DNA of 64,000 bases from NCBI GenBank assembly GCA_037133915.1, contig JBAXND010000012.1:29336-93335 (forward strand), read 5' to 3'. This stretch comes from Bacteroidota bacterium (lineage in GTDB: Bacteria > Bacteroidota > Bacteroidia > Bacteroidales > CAIWKO01). Under the pieces are notes generated by a model that had not been told where the DNA came from, made no database searches, and was given only the letters and a program-made list of their open reading frames with translations. This document shows positions 42,772-51,106 of this stretch, in pieces (the first letter of the stretch is position 1; each line of letters opens with the position of its first letter). A program made the translations under genes and the position numbers.

Positions 42772-43944
42772 TTATAATCCGGGTAACACCTTTTTAATAA
42801 AATCCAATAGACAGTAGCACCATACATTTTCGCGCTGCCGGTAAGGATCTCCGAAGGGAATAATTACAAAGTTCCTGGGGGTTTTCAGGTCATCAATGCT
42901 CTGATAAAAACCCTTTGCAATACTCGGTGCCAGTGACATTTTAATTTCAATGGCGGCCACCGGTCTTGTCCCTTTTACAAGAAGTAAATCAATCTCAGCA
43001 CCTTGGTGCGTGCGGTAATAGTACAGGTCAATATGCGGCTTTTTTGCGTACCGTATCTGTTCAATCACATAACCTTCCCACGATAGTCCTGCAATAGGGT
43101 GTCCAAGTAAATCATCATAATCAGCAATCCGGTTCAGATAATGCAGAATGCCGGTATCATTGAGGTACAGCTTGGGCGATTTTACCAGACGCTTATTCAG
43201 GTTTGATGCCCATGGCATCAAGCGTGTAACCAGAAATGCGCCTTCCATATAGTACAAATAGCGGTTCACTGTAGGAATAGAGATTCCCAATGAACGTGCA
43301 TACATTTCTTTATTCCAAAGGCCACCGTTATTTGCTGCGAGCATCTGCCAGTAGTTCCGGATAATATGTGATGAGAATCCGGTACCGAACAGCTCAGGCA
43401 TTTCATGTTCAATATAGGTTTTGGTAAAATCAGCAAACCATTTTGTACGTTTTTCCCGGTTCGTTGCCGTAAGTGGCAACGGGAAGCCCCCTCTGATCCA
43501 ATGTTCAATGATGGATATTCCGGAATCGGCCGCTTCAGAAATGGTAATACCCGGCAGCTCAACAAAAGCAATTCTTCCTGTAAGTGATTCTGAAACTCCT
43601 TTTACAAGAAACGGACTCGAAGAACCAAGTATCAGAAAACGCCCGTTGCGGCGCTTATCATCAATTAAAGCCCTGAGCAAAGGATATAGCTGTGGCATTC
43701 GCTGAATTTCGTCAATGATAATGAGTTTATCTGAATGAGCTTTCAGGTAAAGTTCAGCATCAGCATTCAGGCGCTGCCAGTGCGAAGGGTATTCCAGATC
43801 AAGATAAATACACTTGTTACGTCGCTGCTTCATAATGGTTTTGGCAAGCGTGGTTTTGCCGCTTTGCCGTGCTCCCAGTATGGCAACACATGGAAATTCC
43901 TTCAGCCATTTGGATATTTCCTTTATGGTATTTCGTGGAATCAT
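42772..43944 (-). CDS. AAA_14 / DUF4143 family ATPase
   Basis: 390 residues. N-terminal P-loop ATPase (Walker A LGARQSGKTT, Walker B IIIDEIQ), a winged-helix-like middle part, and a C-terminal DUF4143 region that resembles PD-(D/E)XK nucleases (GAEIDLLLVKG, then AIEIKMS). The family is widespread and poorly understood, sometimes compared with restriction- or toxin-like systems. The gene stands alone between the hydrogenase operons and has a promoter with paired inverted repeats. The transcript is probably leaderless. Confidence 0.87.
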   Translation of the reverse strand: MIPRNTIKEISKWLKEFPCVAILGARQSGKTTLAKTIMKQRRNKCIYLDLEYPSHWQRLNADAELYLKAHSDKLIIIDEIQRMPQLYPLLRALIDDKRRNGRFLILGSSSPFLVKGVSESLTGRIAFVELPGITISEAADSGISIIEHWIRGGFPLPLTATNREKRTKWFADFTKTYIEHEMPELFGTGFSSHIIRNYWQMLAANNGGLWNKEMYARSLGISIPTVNRYLYYMEGAFLVTRLMPWASNLNKRLVKSPKLYLNDTGILHYLNRIADYDDLLGHPIAGLSWEGYVIEQIRYAKKPHIDLYYYRTHQGAEIDLLLVKGTRPVAAIEIKMSLAPSIAKGFYQSIDDLKTPRNFVIIPFGDPYRQRENVWCYCLLDFIKKVLPGL

Positions 43945-43948
43945 GCCA

Positions 43949-43956
43949 CAAAGATA
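43949..43956 (-). promoter_or_regulatory. -7 element of the DUF4143 ATPase gene, probably leaderless
   Basis: TATCTTTG on the minus strand fits TAnnTTTG and ends only 4 bp before the ATG at 43944, so the transcript should begin at or next to the start codon. The -33 region falls in the repeat at 43966-43982. Confidence 0.6.
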
Positions 43957-43965
43957 ATCATTTTT

Positions 43966-44058
43966 CCATGAAAATCGCTATGCGCACATACTTTTTTTCA
44001 TGGTTTATTTATTTTTTTATCCATGAAAATCGCTATGTTGACTTAGTGATTTTCATGG
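43966..44058. promoter_or_regulatory. Tandem inverted repeats upstream of the DUF4143 gene (operator-like)
   Basis: CCATGAAAATCGCTATG occurs at 43966-43982 and again at 44021-44037. Each is followed by an inverted partner, TTTTCATGG at 43995-44003 and GATTTTCATGG at 44048-44058, giving two inverted repeats. The first overlaps the -33 region. The remaining gap to 44173 is very AT-rich with nothing else recognised. Confidence 0.65.
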
Positions 44059-44173
44059 ATGATATTTTTTTCAATTTTATTTATTTAATTGATTTACTAA
44101 TTTTTACAAATTTGCATTAACTTTTTATTTACTATTTATTAACATTGTATAATTTGATAAAATAACTAATGAA

Positions 44174-45064
44174 TTATTCTTCAAAATAATGCCAGTATTG
44201 TGGATGAATCAGAATGATAATGCGTTGGCCGGAGAGCATTTGATCGGGATGAATCATACAATCAGGCATTACATGGTCAATATCATTGTAATCCTTGTTA
44301 TGATCCAGAAAATATGCTTCATAGGTAAGCCCAAAATCTTTCATTGCAGCATGTTTCATCACAACAGTATCAGAATTCATAATGATAAAATCATTATTGG
44401 GGCGGTCTGGTGTAGTTCTGGTTTTACATTCATTCCAGAAATAATAATTGTTATAACCGTACTTTGGACTGAAAATACTCCCGTGGGCCGATGTGCCTAC
44501 AATATGGATACCATGGCTCCTTAGCCAGGTCAGTTCAGAACGCAAGAATTCTACAGCATCTTGTTTGTATATCACATCAAGTGTTACCAGATCATTATGC
44601 CAGCCAATCTCGTGTCCGTAGCTTTGGATTCTTTGAAGCACCGGAACAATCGCTTCATTATGGACAATCTTATTATCAGCGTTTTCAAGATAATAATCCG
44701 ACGTATGTAAGATATAGTAAGATCCACGGATATGATGCGCGTACTCAAGAGTTGCCATATAAAGAGCCCTTTCCAAATCTGCATCAACATCATGCTTGAT
44801 AGCTATCACAACTTTACCGGGTGCATAAGTACTATTCAGCTGTTTAAGCGGTACAACAACAAATCGGGAAGTATCAGAAATTATATGTAAAAACGCTTCA
44901 TAGCGTTCATAGGTCAACCCGGAATCAGACTGAATTGTTTTCAGACTCTCTAAAGAAATTATTATCAATACTGTACCCGCAATTAAAAAAACTGCAATTT
45001 TTCTGAAATAGCGAAATATTGACTGTTTCTGCACGATGTTACTTTTTAAAAAGTTCAAGCTCAT
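44174..45064 (-). CDS. Membrane-anchored polysaccharide deacetylase-like protein
   Basis: 296 residues. One hydrophobic segment at about residues 24-43 suggests an N-terminal anchor. The rest looks like the NodB/polysaccharide deacetylase fold: IKHDVDAD has the catalytic and metal Asp, and GHEIGWHND contains a His pair of the second motif. Conservation is modest and the substrate is unknown. It stands alone, with a good Bacteroidetes promoter, divergent from hoxF. Confidence 0.65.
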   Translation of the reverse strand: MSLNFLKSNIVQKQSIFRYFRKIAVFLIAGTVLIIISLESLKTIQSDSGLTYERYEAFLHIISDTSRFVVVPLKQLNSTYAPGKVVIAIKHDVDADLERALYMATLEYAHHIRGSYYILHTSDYYLENADNKIVHNEAIVPVLQRIQSYGHEIGWHNDLVTLDVIYKQDAVEFLRSELTWLRSHGIHIVGTSAHGSIFSPKYGYNNYYFWNECKTRTTPDRPNNDFIIMNSDTVVMKHAAMKDFGLTYEAYFLDHNKDYNDIDHVMPDCMIHPDQMLSGQRIIILIHPQYWHYFEE

Positions 45065-45108
45065 TTAAAATAACCCAATCAATAATTACTGCCCTATTAT
45101 TTTATTTT

Positions 45109-45139
45109 CAAATATATACAAAACATGACTGCTTTACAA
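45109..45139 (-). promoter_or_regulatory. Promoter of the deacetylase-like gene
   Basis: On the minus strand TTG (45137-45139), a 20-bp spacer and TATATTTG (45109-45116) match the Bacteroidetes consensus well, about 45 bp before the ATG. Confidence 0.65.
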
Positions 45140-45285
45140 TACCGCCAAATAAAAACAAGCTGTTATTGATTTTTGTCACACCGAAAGCAAACTATTCACT
45201 CCGTGCAACTCCAATGTACAGACCTTTCTCATGAGCTGACCCGTAAAATATTTTAATTCCACCTCGCCAATCAGAAAAATATGTA

Positions 45286-45293
45286 TATTTTTG
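45286..45293 (+). promoter_or_regulatory. -7 element of the hoxFUYH operon
   Basis: TATTTTTG fits TAnnTTTG. Transcription would begin near 45300, exactly where the Rex-like box starts. No TTG is seen at -33, so activation or a weak promoter is possible. Confidence 0.55.
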
Positions 45294-45299
45294 CCGTCG

Positions 45300-45317
45300 C
45301 TGTTATTGAAATAACAA
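45300..45317 (+). promoter_or_regulatory. Rex-like operator before hoxF
   Basis: CTGTTATTGAAATAACAA is an 18-bp near-perfect inverted repeat close to the Rex consensus TTGTGAANNNNTTCACAA and its TTGTTA-N6-TAACAA form. It covers the expected +1 to +18 region, so Rex binding would block transcription. The rex gene lies at the end of this cluster. Confidence 0.6.
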
Positions 45318-45350
45318 ATAAGAAAAACATATAAACATCGCGGAGGAAAA

Positions 45351-47150
45351 ATGAGCCAAATCGAGAATTCTGTTAAAGAAATTACCGGAAAATACGCGAA
45401 CAATCCGGACCGCCTGATGGACATCCTTACAGATGTACAAAACCAACTCAGGTTCGTGCCCGCTGAAGCTATCGGTATCATTTCAAAGGAACTGAAAATG
45501 TCCAGAGTGGATGTTGAACAAACATCATCGTTCTACCATTTCTTCACCTGCAAGCCGTCGGGCAAATACACTGTATATCTTAACAACAGTGCTGTTGCCG
45601 GAATGATGGGCAGAGACGCTATTGCTAAAGCCTTTGAAAAGGAATGCGGTACAGCCTTCGGTAAAGTAACTACCGACGGACTGATTGGTCTGTTCGATAC
45701 TGCCTGCATAGGCATGAACGATCAGGAACCTGCTGCCATTATCAATGGTGTAGTATTTACCAGGCTTACCGAAAACAAGGTAAAAGAACTGGTTGCCGGA
45801 TTCCGCGCAGGTAAATCGGCAAACGAGCTGGTGACTGCCTTTGGCGATGGTGCCAACGCAGAAATGAAAAGCATGGTGAATAACAACATCATGAAAAAAG
45901 GTCCGGTCATCTTTTCGGATTATACCAGCGGTAACGCCCTCAAAAAACTCAATACTCTTACTCCCGACCAGGCAATTGCCGAAGTGAAGGACTCAGCCAT
46001 TCGCGGACGCGGCGGCGCGGGTTTCCCGACAGGGTACAAATGGGAGTTCTGCTCAAAGAATGAAGGAAACAAAGTTGTGTTGTGCAATGCAGACGAAGGC
46101 GAACCCGGAACATTCAAAGACCGCGTGCTGCTTACCGAACTTCCCCATATGGTGTTTGAAGGTATGGCACTTGCTGCCTATGCTATTGGTGCAAAGCAAG
46201 GCATCCTTTATCTGCGCGCCGAATACACATACATGAAAGAAAATCTTGAGAAAGTTCTTGCAGGAATGCGTGCAAAAAACCTTCTTGGCAAAGATATCGC
46301 CGGAAACAAAGGGTTTGATTTCGATATCCGCATCCAGATGGGCGCAGGCGCTTATATTTGCGGTGAGGAATCAGCGCTGATAGAATCAGCTGAAGGCAAA
46401 CGCGGCGAACCACGGAATCGCCCGCCATTCCCGGTACAGAAAGGATACAAAATGCAACCGACCGTTGTGAACAATGTGGAAACACTTTGCTCTGTTGTAC
46501 GCATCATTGAAAAAGGCGCCGGCTGGTACAAAGGTTTTGGTACGGAACAATCAAGCGGAACCAAGGTGCTCAGCATCTCCGGCGACTGCAAATTCCCCGG
46601 TGTGTATGAAATTGAATGGGGAATGACTATAAAAGAAATGCTCGAGATGTGCGGTGCAGAAGATGTACAGGCACTTCAGGTGGCGGGTCCTTCAGGACTC
46701 TGCATTTCGCCAAAAATGTTTGACCGTAAAATTGCCAACGAAGATTTGCCTACAGGCGGTTCGATGATTGTAATCGGGAAAAAACGCGACCTGCTGAAAG
46801 ACGTAGTACTGAACTTCATGGATTTCTTTGTTGACGAATCATGCGGCTCATGCGTACCATGCCGTGCACTTACTCCTGTAATGAAGAAAAAACTCGAAAA
46901 AGTAATTGCGGGCAAAGCCCTCACTTCAGAAATTGATGAGCTAACGGCACTCGGCAGAATGATGAAAGAACTGAATCGTTGCGGTCTTGGGCAAACTGCC
47001 GCCAATCCTATACTTACAACAATTGAGAACTTCAGGGAAAAATATGAAGCACTCACAAAAGAATCAAAGAACGGCGTGTATGAGTTTGACCTTGCTGCCG
47101 CCTGCAAAGATTCATGTGCAGTTGTAAAAAGAGAAGTAAACGTTCATTAA
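45351..47150 (+). CDS. hoxF: NAD-reducing [NiFe] hydrogenase diaphorase subunit HoxF (NuoE-NuoF fusion)
   Basis: 599 residues. Residues 1-155 are NuoE-like but lack the Cys of the [2Fe-2S] site: where HydC has CRGTAC, this has NNSAVAG, and only one Cys remains in ACIGMN. The NuoF part has FMN loop RGRGGAGFPTG, NADH loop GAGAYICGEESALI and the [4Fe-4S] site ESCGSCVPC plus RCGLGQ. It exchanges electrons between NAD(H) and HoxU/HoxYH. GGAGG lies 6 bp before the ATG. It follows a Rex-like box, in keeping with NADH control. Confidence 0.93.
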   Translation: MSQIENSVKEITGKYANNPDRLMDILTDVQNQLRFVPAEAIGIISKELKMSRVDVEQTSSFYHFFTCKPSGKYTVYLNNSAVAGMMGRDAIAKAFEKECGTAFGKVTTDGLIGLFDTACIGMNDQEPAAIINGVVFTRLTENKVKELVAGFRAGKSANELVTAFGDGANAEMKSMVNNNIMKKGPVIFSDYTSGNALKKLNTLTPDQAIAEVKDSAIRGRGGAGFPTGYKWEFCSKNEGNKVVLCNADEGEPGTFKDRVLLTELPHMVFEGMALAAYAIGAKQGILYLRAEYTYMKENLEKVLAGMRAKNLLGKDIAGNKGFDFDIRIQMGAGAYICGEESALIESAEGKRGEPRNRPPFPVQKGYKMQPTVVNNVETLCSVVRIIEKGAGWYKGFGTEQSSGTKVLSISGDCKFPGVYEIEWGMTIKEMLEMCGAEDVQALQVAGPSGLCISPKMFDRKIANEDLPTGGSMIVIGKKRDLLKDVVLNFMDFFVDESCGSCVPCRALTPVMKKKLEKVIAGKALTSEIDELTALGRMMKELNRCGLGQTAANPILTTIENFREKYEALTKESKNGVYEFDLAAACKDSCAVVKREVNVH

Positions 47151-47185
47151 TCCGATCATTCAAGAACTCAGATAAAACACAAAAT

Positions 47186-47896
47186 ATGAGCAAAGTTAAA
47201 TTCACGATAGACGGCAAAGAATGCATCGCTGAAGAAGGTCTTGACCTTTGGAAGGCAGCCATGCTGAACGGAATTTTTATCCCGTATCTGTGCCACATGA
47301 AAGACGTTATACCTGCCGGTTCATGCCGTATCTGCACCGTTAAAGTGAACGGACGATCGGTTGCAGCCTGCACAACCCCGGTAACAGCCGACATGAACGG
47401 TGCCGTGGTTGAGAATGAAACACCGCAGCTGGAAGCTATGCGTAAGATGATTACCGAGCTTTTATTTGTTGAAGGCAATCATTTTTGCCCTGCATGCGAA
47501 AAGAGCGGCAATTGTGAACTTCAGGCTATGGGATACCGTTATCAGATGATGGTTCCCCAGTTTGAATATAATTTCCCGATGCGCGAAGTAGATGCTACTA
47601 CACCTAAGATTTACCTTGACCGCAACAGGTGCATACAATGTAAAAAATGCATCCGCTCCATCAAAGATGATCAGGGACGCAGCTATTTTGCCTTCTACAA
47701 ACGCGGTAACAAACTTGAAATCCACATCGACCACGAACTGGCTGCCGGAATGAGCAACGAACTTGCACAGGCTGCTATGGACGGTTGCCCGGTGGGAGCC
47801 ATACTGCGCAAGGAAAAAGGATTTGATGTTCCCATAGGTCAGCGTAAATTCGATAAAGAGCCTATCGGAACCGAGTTTCTAAAAGATAATAAATAA
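47186..47896 (+). CDS. hoxU: NAD-reducing hydrogenase diaphorase subunit HoxU
   Basis: 236 residues from the ATG at 47186, chosen because the NuoG-like fold begins there; a longer frame would overlap hoxF and start with a basic, unrelated peptide. It has an N-terminal [2Fe-2S] site (CHMKDVIPAGSCRIC, then AACTTP), a Cys-rich [4Fe-4S] site (CPACEKSGNC) and a further cluster (CIQCKKC with the later Cys in DGCPVGA). HoxU carries electrons between HoxF and the hydrogenase subunit HoxY. Confidence 0.93.
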   Translation: MSKVKFTIDGKECIAEEGLDLWKAAMLNGIFIPYLCHMKDVIPAGSCRICTVKVNGRSVAACTTPVTADMNGAVVENETPQLEAMRKMITELLFVEGNHFCPACEKSGNCELQAMGYRYQMMVPQFEYNFPMREVDATTPKIYLDRNRCIQCKKCIRSIKDDQGRSYFAFYKRGNKLEIHIDHELAAGMSNELAQAAMDGCPVGAILRKEKGFDVPIGQRKFDKEPIGTEFLKDNK

Positions 47897-47910
47897 TAGG
47901 AGACAACATA

Positions 47911-48462
47911 ATGAGCAAAGCTATAGTCGCTACAACTTCGCTGGCAGGATGCTTCGGCTGCCACATGTCGTTACTTGACATTGACGAGAAGATCTTACAA
48001 CTTATTGAGCTAGTTGAGTTCAATAAATCTCCTATTGATGACATAAAGACATTTACCAAAAGGTGTAATGTTGGTCTGATTGAAGGCGGATGCTGCAACA
48101 GCGAAAACATCGAAACACTGATTAAGTTCCGTGAGAACTGCGATATCCTGATTTCTGTTGGTGAATGTGCCATCATGGGCGGACTTCCCGCACTCAGGAA
48201 CGGAATTCCCATCAAAGAATGTTTGGATGAAGCATACCTTGGCGGACCAACAACCGGTATCTGTAACCCCGACAACATCATGCCGAATGATGAAGAACTT
48301 CCGATGATTCTGGATAAAGTGTATCCTTGTCATGAAATTGTGAAGATTGATTATTTCCTACCGGGATGTGCACCGAGAGCAGAACTTATCTGGGAAGCAC
48401 TCTATGCCTTACTTACCGGCAATGAAATGAATCTGCCTTACGAAGTCATCAAATTCGATTAA
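47911..48462 (+). CDS. hoxY: [NiFe] hydrogenase small subunit HoxY
   Basis: 183 residues, the short type typical of bidirectional group 3d enzymes. It holds the proximal [4Fe-4S] cluster: Cys14 and Cys17 (GCFGCH), the Cys in VGECAIMGG and the one in LPGCAPR. There is no signal peptide, so it is cytoplasmic. GGAG stands about 10 bp before the start. It pairs with HoxH. Confidence 0.94.
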   Translation: MSKAIVATTSLAGCFGCHMSLLDIDEKILQLIELVEFNKSPIDDIKTFTKRCNVGLIEGGCCNSENIETLIKFRENCDILISVGECAIMGGLPALRNGIPIKECLDEAYLGGPTTGICNPDNIMPNDEELPMILDKVYPCHEIVKIDYFLPGCAPRAELIWEALYALLTGNEMNLPYEVIKFD

Positions 48463-48480
48463 TCTTAAAAACTGAACGCA

Positions 48481-49932
48481 ATGAGCAAAATAACCATAGA
48501 ACCCGTAACCCGCGTTGAAGGACATGGCAAGGTTACCATCCACATGGATGATAAATTGAATGTTACACAAACCAGGCTTCACATTGTTGAATTCAGGGGA
48601 TTTGAGCGTTTCGTACAAGGTCGCCCCTACTGGGAAGCCCCCGTACTGGTACAGCGCCTCTGCGGCATATGCCCCGTAAGTCATCATTTGGCTGCAGCCA
48701 AAGCACTTGACGTAATTGTTGGCGCCGGAACCGGCGACGGACTCACTCCTACCGGCGAAAAAATGCGCCGCCTGATGCACTATGGACAAATGTTCCAGAG
48801 CCATGCACTGCATTTCTTCCACCTTGCATCACCCGACCTGTTGTTCGGATATGACAGCGACCCCGTAATGAGAAACGTTATAGGCGTTGCCATGAAACAC
48901 CCCGACCTCGCAGTTCAAGGTGTTATGATGCGCAAATACGGACAGGAAATTATTGCCGCTACCGCAGGTAAAAAAATTCATGGTACCGGTGCCATCCCCG
49001 GCGGGATTAATAAAAACCTCAGCATTGCCGAACGCGACCATTTCCTGAATGGAGCAGGCCCAATGAACATTGATAAAATGGTTGACTGGGCGCTTGCTGC
49101 AGTTGAACTCTTCAAAGGATATCACAAAGCCAATCAGGCCTTCATTGATAATTTTGCGGTGTTCCCCTCAAGCCACCTGAGCCTTGTTCGCAAAGACGGT
49201 GCTATGGACCTGTATCATGGCGTACTTCGTGCCGTTGATAAAGATGGCAAAAAGATATTAAACGATGTTGATTATCAGGAATATTATAAATACATCAACG
49301 AAGAAGTTCGTTCATGGAGTTATATGAAATTCCCCTTCCTTACCTCCATTGGTAAAGAAGAAGGCTGGTACACTGTTGGTCCTCTGGCACGTTTGAATAC
49401 CTGTGATTTTATTCCTACGCCACTCGCTCAGAAAGAATTTGAGATATACAAAGCATATACCGGCGGCAAACCGAATCATATGAGCATGCACATGCACTGG
49501 GCACGCCTCATCGAGTTACTGCATTCGGCAGAAATGATTAAAATGCTGCTGAACGATTCTGATCTGCAGAAGGACGACCTCGTAACCAAAGGCACCAAAC
49601 AAATGGAAGGCGTTGGTTTGATTGAAGCACCGCGCGGTACGCTGTTCCATCATTACAGGATTAACGAAGACGATCAGATTATAATGGCAAACCTCATCGT
49701 ATCCACTACCAACAACAACGAGCCTATGAACAGGGCTGTGAATGATGTGGCAGTGAAGATGATGACAGGTCAGAAAGAAATAACCGAAGGCATGAAAAAT
49801 GCAGTGGAAGTCGCCATCAGGGCGTATGACCCGTGTTTAAGCTGCGCAACACATGCATTGGGCAAAATGCCTCTTGATATCAAAATGGTTGACAGCAATA
49901 ACAACGTGCTTAGCCAGTACGAATCAAAGTAA
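48481..49932 (+). CDS. hoxH: [NiFe] hydrogenase large subunit HoxH
   Basis: 483 residues. Ni-Fe ligands are Cys61 and Cys64 (LCGICPVSHH) and Cys452 and Cys455 (DPCLSCATH). A 25-residue tail after His458 should be removed by a specific endopeptidase. With HoxFUY it forms a soluble NAD-linked, reversible hydrogenase of the group 3d type. The two maturation proteases follow 71 bp downstream, past a hairpin. Confidence 0.95.
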   Translation: MSKITIEPVTRVEGHGKVTIHMDDKLNVTQTRLHIVEFRGFERFVQGRPYWEAPVLVQRLCGICPVSHHLAAAKALDVIVGAGTGDGLTPTGEKMRRLMHYGQMFQSHALHFFHLASPDLLFGYDSDPVMRNVIGVAMKHPDLAVQGVMMRKYGQEIIAATAGKKIHGTGAIPGGINKNLSIAERDHFLNGAGPMNIDKMVDWALAAVELFKGYHKANQAFIDNFAVFPSSHLSLVRKDGAMDLYHGVLRAVDKDGKKILNDVDYQEYYKYINEEVRSWSYMKFPFLTSIGKEEGWYTVGPLARLNTCDFIPTPLAQKEFEIYKAYTGGKPNHMSMHMHWARLIELLHSAEMIKMLLNDSDLQKDDLVTKGTKQMEGVGLIEAPRGTLFHHYRINEDDQIIMANLIVSTTNNNEPMNRAVNDVAVKMMTGQKEITEGMKNAVEVAIRAYDPCLSCATHALGKMPLDIKMVDSNNNVLSQYESK

Positions 49933-49950
49933 TCAAGTAATTATCAAGAT

Positions 49951-49986
49951 CAGGTCCCTGCCCTACAAGGCGGGGACTTGATTTTT
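49951..49986 (+). terminator. Hairpin after hoxH, terminator or attenuator
   Basis: A 12-bp stem with two wobble pairs, CAGGTCCCTGCC (49951-49962) with GGCGGGGACTTG (49969-49980), is followed by ATTTTT. It lies 18 bp before the first protease gene and may reduce transcription into the protease genes. Confidence 0.6.
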
Positions 49987-50003
49987 AAGGAAGGCGATAC
50001 ACA

Positions 50004-50459
50004 ATGAAAATTCTGCTATACGGATACGGTAACCCGGGCCGTCAGGACGATGACCTCGGCATTTCAGCCATAGACCTGCTTGACGTTTGGATACATAAGG
50101 AAAACCTCACGGATATTACCCTTGAAAGCAATTACCAGCTAAATATTGAAGATGCCGAAATAGTATCGAATCATGATCTTGTAATTTTTATTGATGCTAC
50201 CATTGAAGAAATCGACCGTTTTATCTGCACCGAAGTAAAACCTGATGATGCAACCGTTGAATTTACAATGCACGCTGTATCACCTGCATATGTGCTCGAT
50301 TTGAGCAATAAATTATTCAAAAAACAGCCTGAAACTTATCTTATCCACATCAAAGGTTATGAATGGGAACTTGGATTGCCGATGACACCCGCTGCAGAAA
50401 CAAATCTTTTTGCCGCCGTTGAATTCATCAAAACTAAAGTACTGGAGGCCCGCAGATGA
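50004..50459 (+). CDS. Hydrogenase maturation endopeptidase, divergent member
   Basis: 151 residues. The family GxGN start is kept (LYGYGNPGRQDDDLG), with an acidic metal residue, IDAT for the middle Asp and MHAVSP for the His. These are the three nickel-sensing ligands of HycI/HybD-type proteases. Such enzymes remove the C-terminal tail of the [NiFe] large subunit once nickel is in place. The sequence is less typical than its neighbour. It may process HoxH or MvhA; the sequence alone does not say which. It overlaps the next gene by 4 bp. Confidence 0.78.
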   Translation: MKILLYGYGNPGRQDDDLGISAIDLLDVWIHKENLTDITLESNYQLNIEDAEIVSNHDLVIFIDATIEEIDRFICTEVKPDDATVEFTMHAVSPAYVLDLSNKLFKKQPETYLIHIKGYEWELGLPMTPAAETNLFAAVEFIKTKVLEARR

Positions 50460-50935
50460 GTGGAAACAATAAAACACTTGTACTTGGTCTGGGGAACGAC
50501 ATTTTAATGGATGACGGCGTAGGACCAAAGTTAATGCGTGTTGTTGCCGAACGCTATCCATACCCTGATTTTGATTATGATACAGCCGCTCTTGGTGGAA
50601 TGGAACTCATAGAGATGATGCGTGATTACAGCCGAATCATTATCATCGATGCCATCATGACACGAGGGGGAATACCGGGTGCTGTATATCATCTCACGCC
50701 TGCCAACTTCAAAGAAACATCCCATATTTCAAATCTCCACGACATTTCCTTTCTTACCGCGCTTAAAATGGCAGAAAGCCTCGATATCTATATTTCAGAC
50801 AAGATAGACATCATAGCTGTTGAGATTGTTGAAGACCGTGTTTTTGGTGAAGAATTCACACCAGAACTTGCCGCCAATTACGAAGAAACAAAAACGGAAG
50901 TGCTGGCCATGATAAAAGAATTGCTGGGTAAATAA
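50456..50935 (+). CDS. Hydrogenase maturation endopeptidase (HycI/HyaD family)
   Basis: 159 residues with a canonical pattern: LGLGNDILMDDGVG at the start, IIIDAIMTRG for the middle Asp and NLHDISF for the His ligand. It cleaves the tail of a [NiFe] large subunit. Two proteases side by side and two large subunits (MvhA and HoxH) in the window suggest one for each, with the pairing unknown. Confidence 0.9.
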   Translation: MSGNNKTLVLGLGNDILMDDGVGPKLMRVVAERYPYPDFDYDTAALGGMELIEMMRDYSRIIIIDAIMTRGGIPGAVYHLTPANFKETSHISNLHDISFLTALKMAESLDIYISDKIDIIAVEIVEDRVFGEEFTPELAANYEETKTEVLAMIKELLGK

Positions 50936-50984
50936 CACCGCCGGACAAAGGCTTTCCACCAAGAAAGAAGAGTATCTATTTTTA

Positions 50985-51002
50985 CTGTGAAATAATTAAC
51001 AA
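50985..51002 (+). promoter_or_regulatory. Rex-like operator before rex
   Basis: CTGTGAAATAATTAACAA aligns with TTGTGAANNNNTTCACAA over 18 bp with two mismatches. It lies about 28 bp upstream of the rex -7 element, suggesting autoregulation. Confidence 0.6.
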
Positions 51003-51029
51003 TATTTTCTTTTCTGAAGGAAAAAGTGT

Positions 51030-51037
51030 TATTTTTG
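51030..51037 (+). promoter_or_regulatory. -7 element of rex
   Basis: TATTTTTG fits TAnnTTTG, 70 bp before the ATG at 51107. No good -33 TTG is seen. Confidence 0.5.
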
Positions 51038-51106
51038 TGGTTAAGCATTGGAAATGGCAACACATTCAGAGTGCCTTCAAGTGAATTCCAAAAGAAAAAA
51101 AGCATT

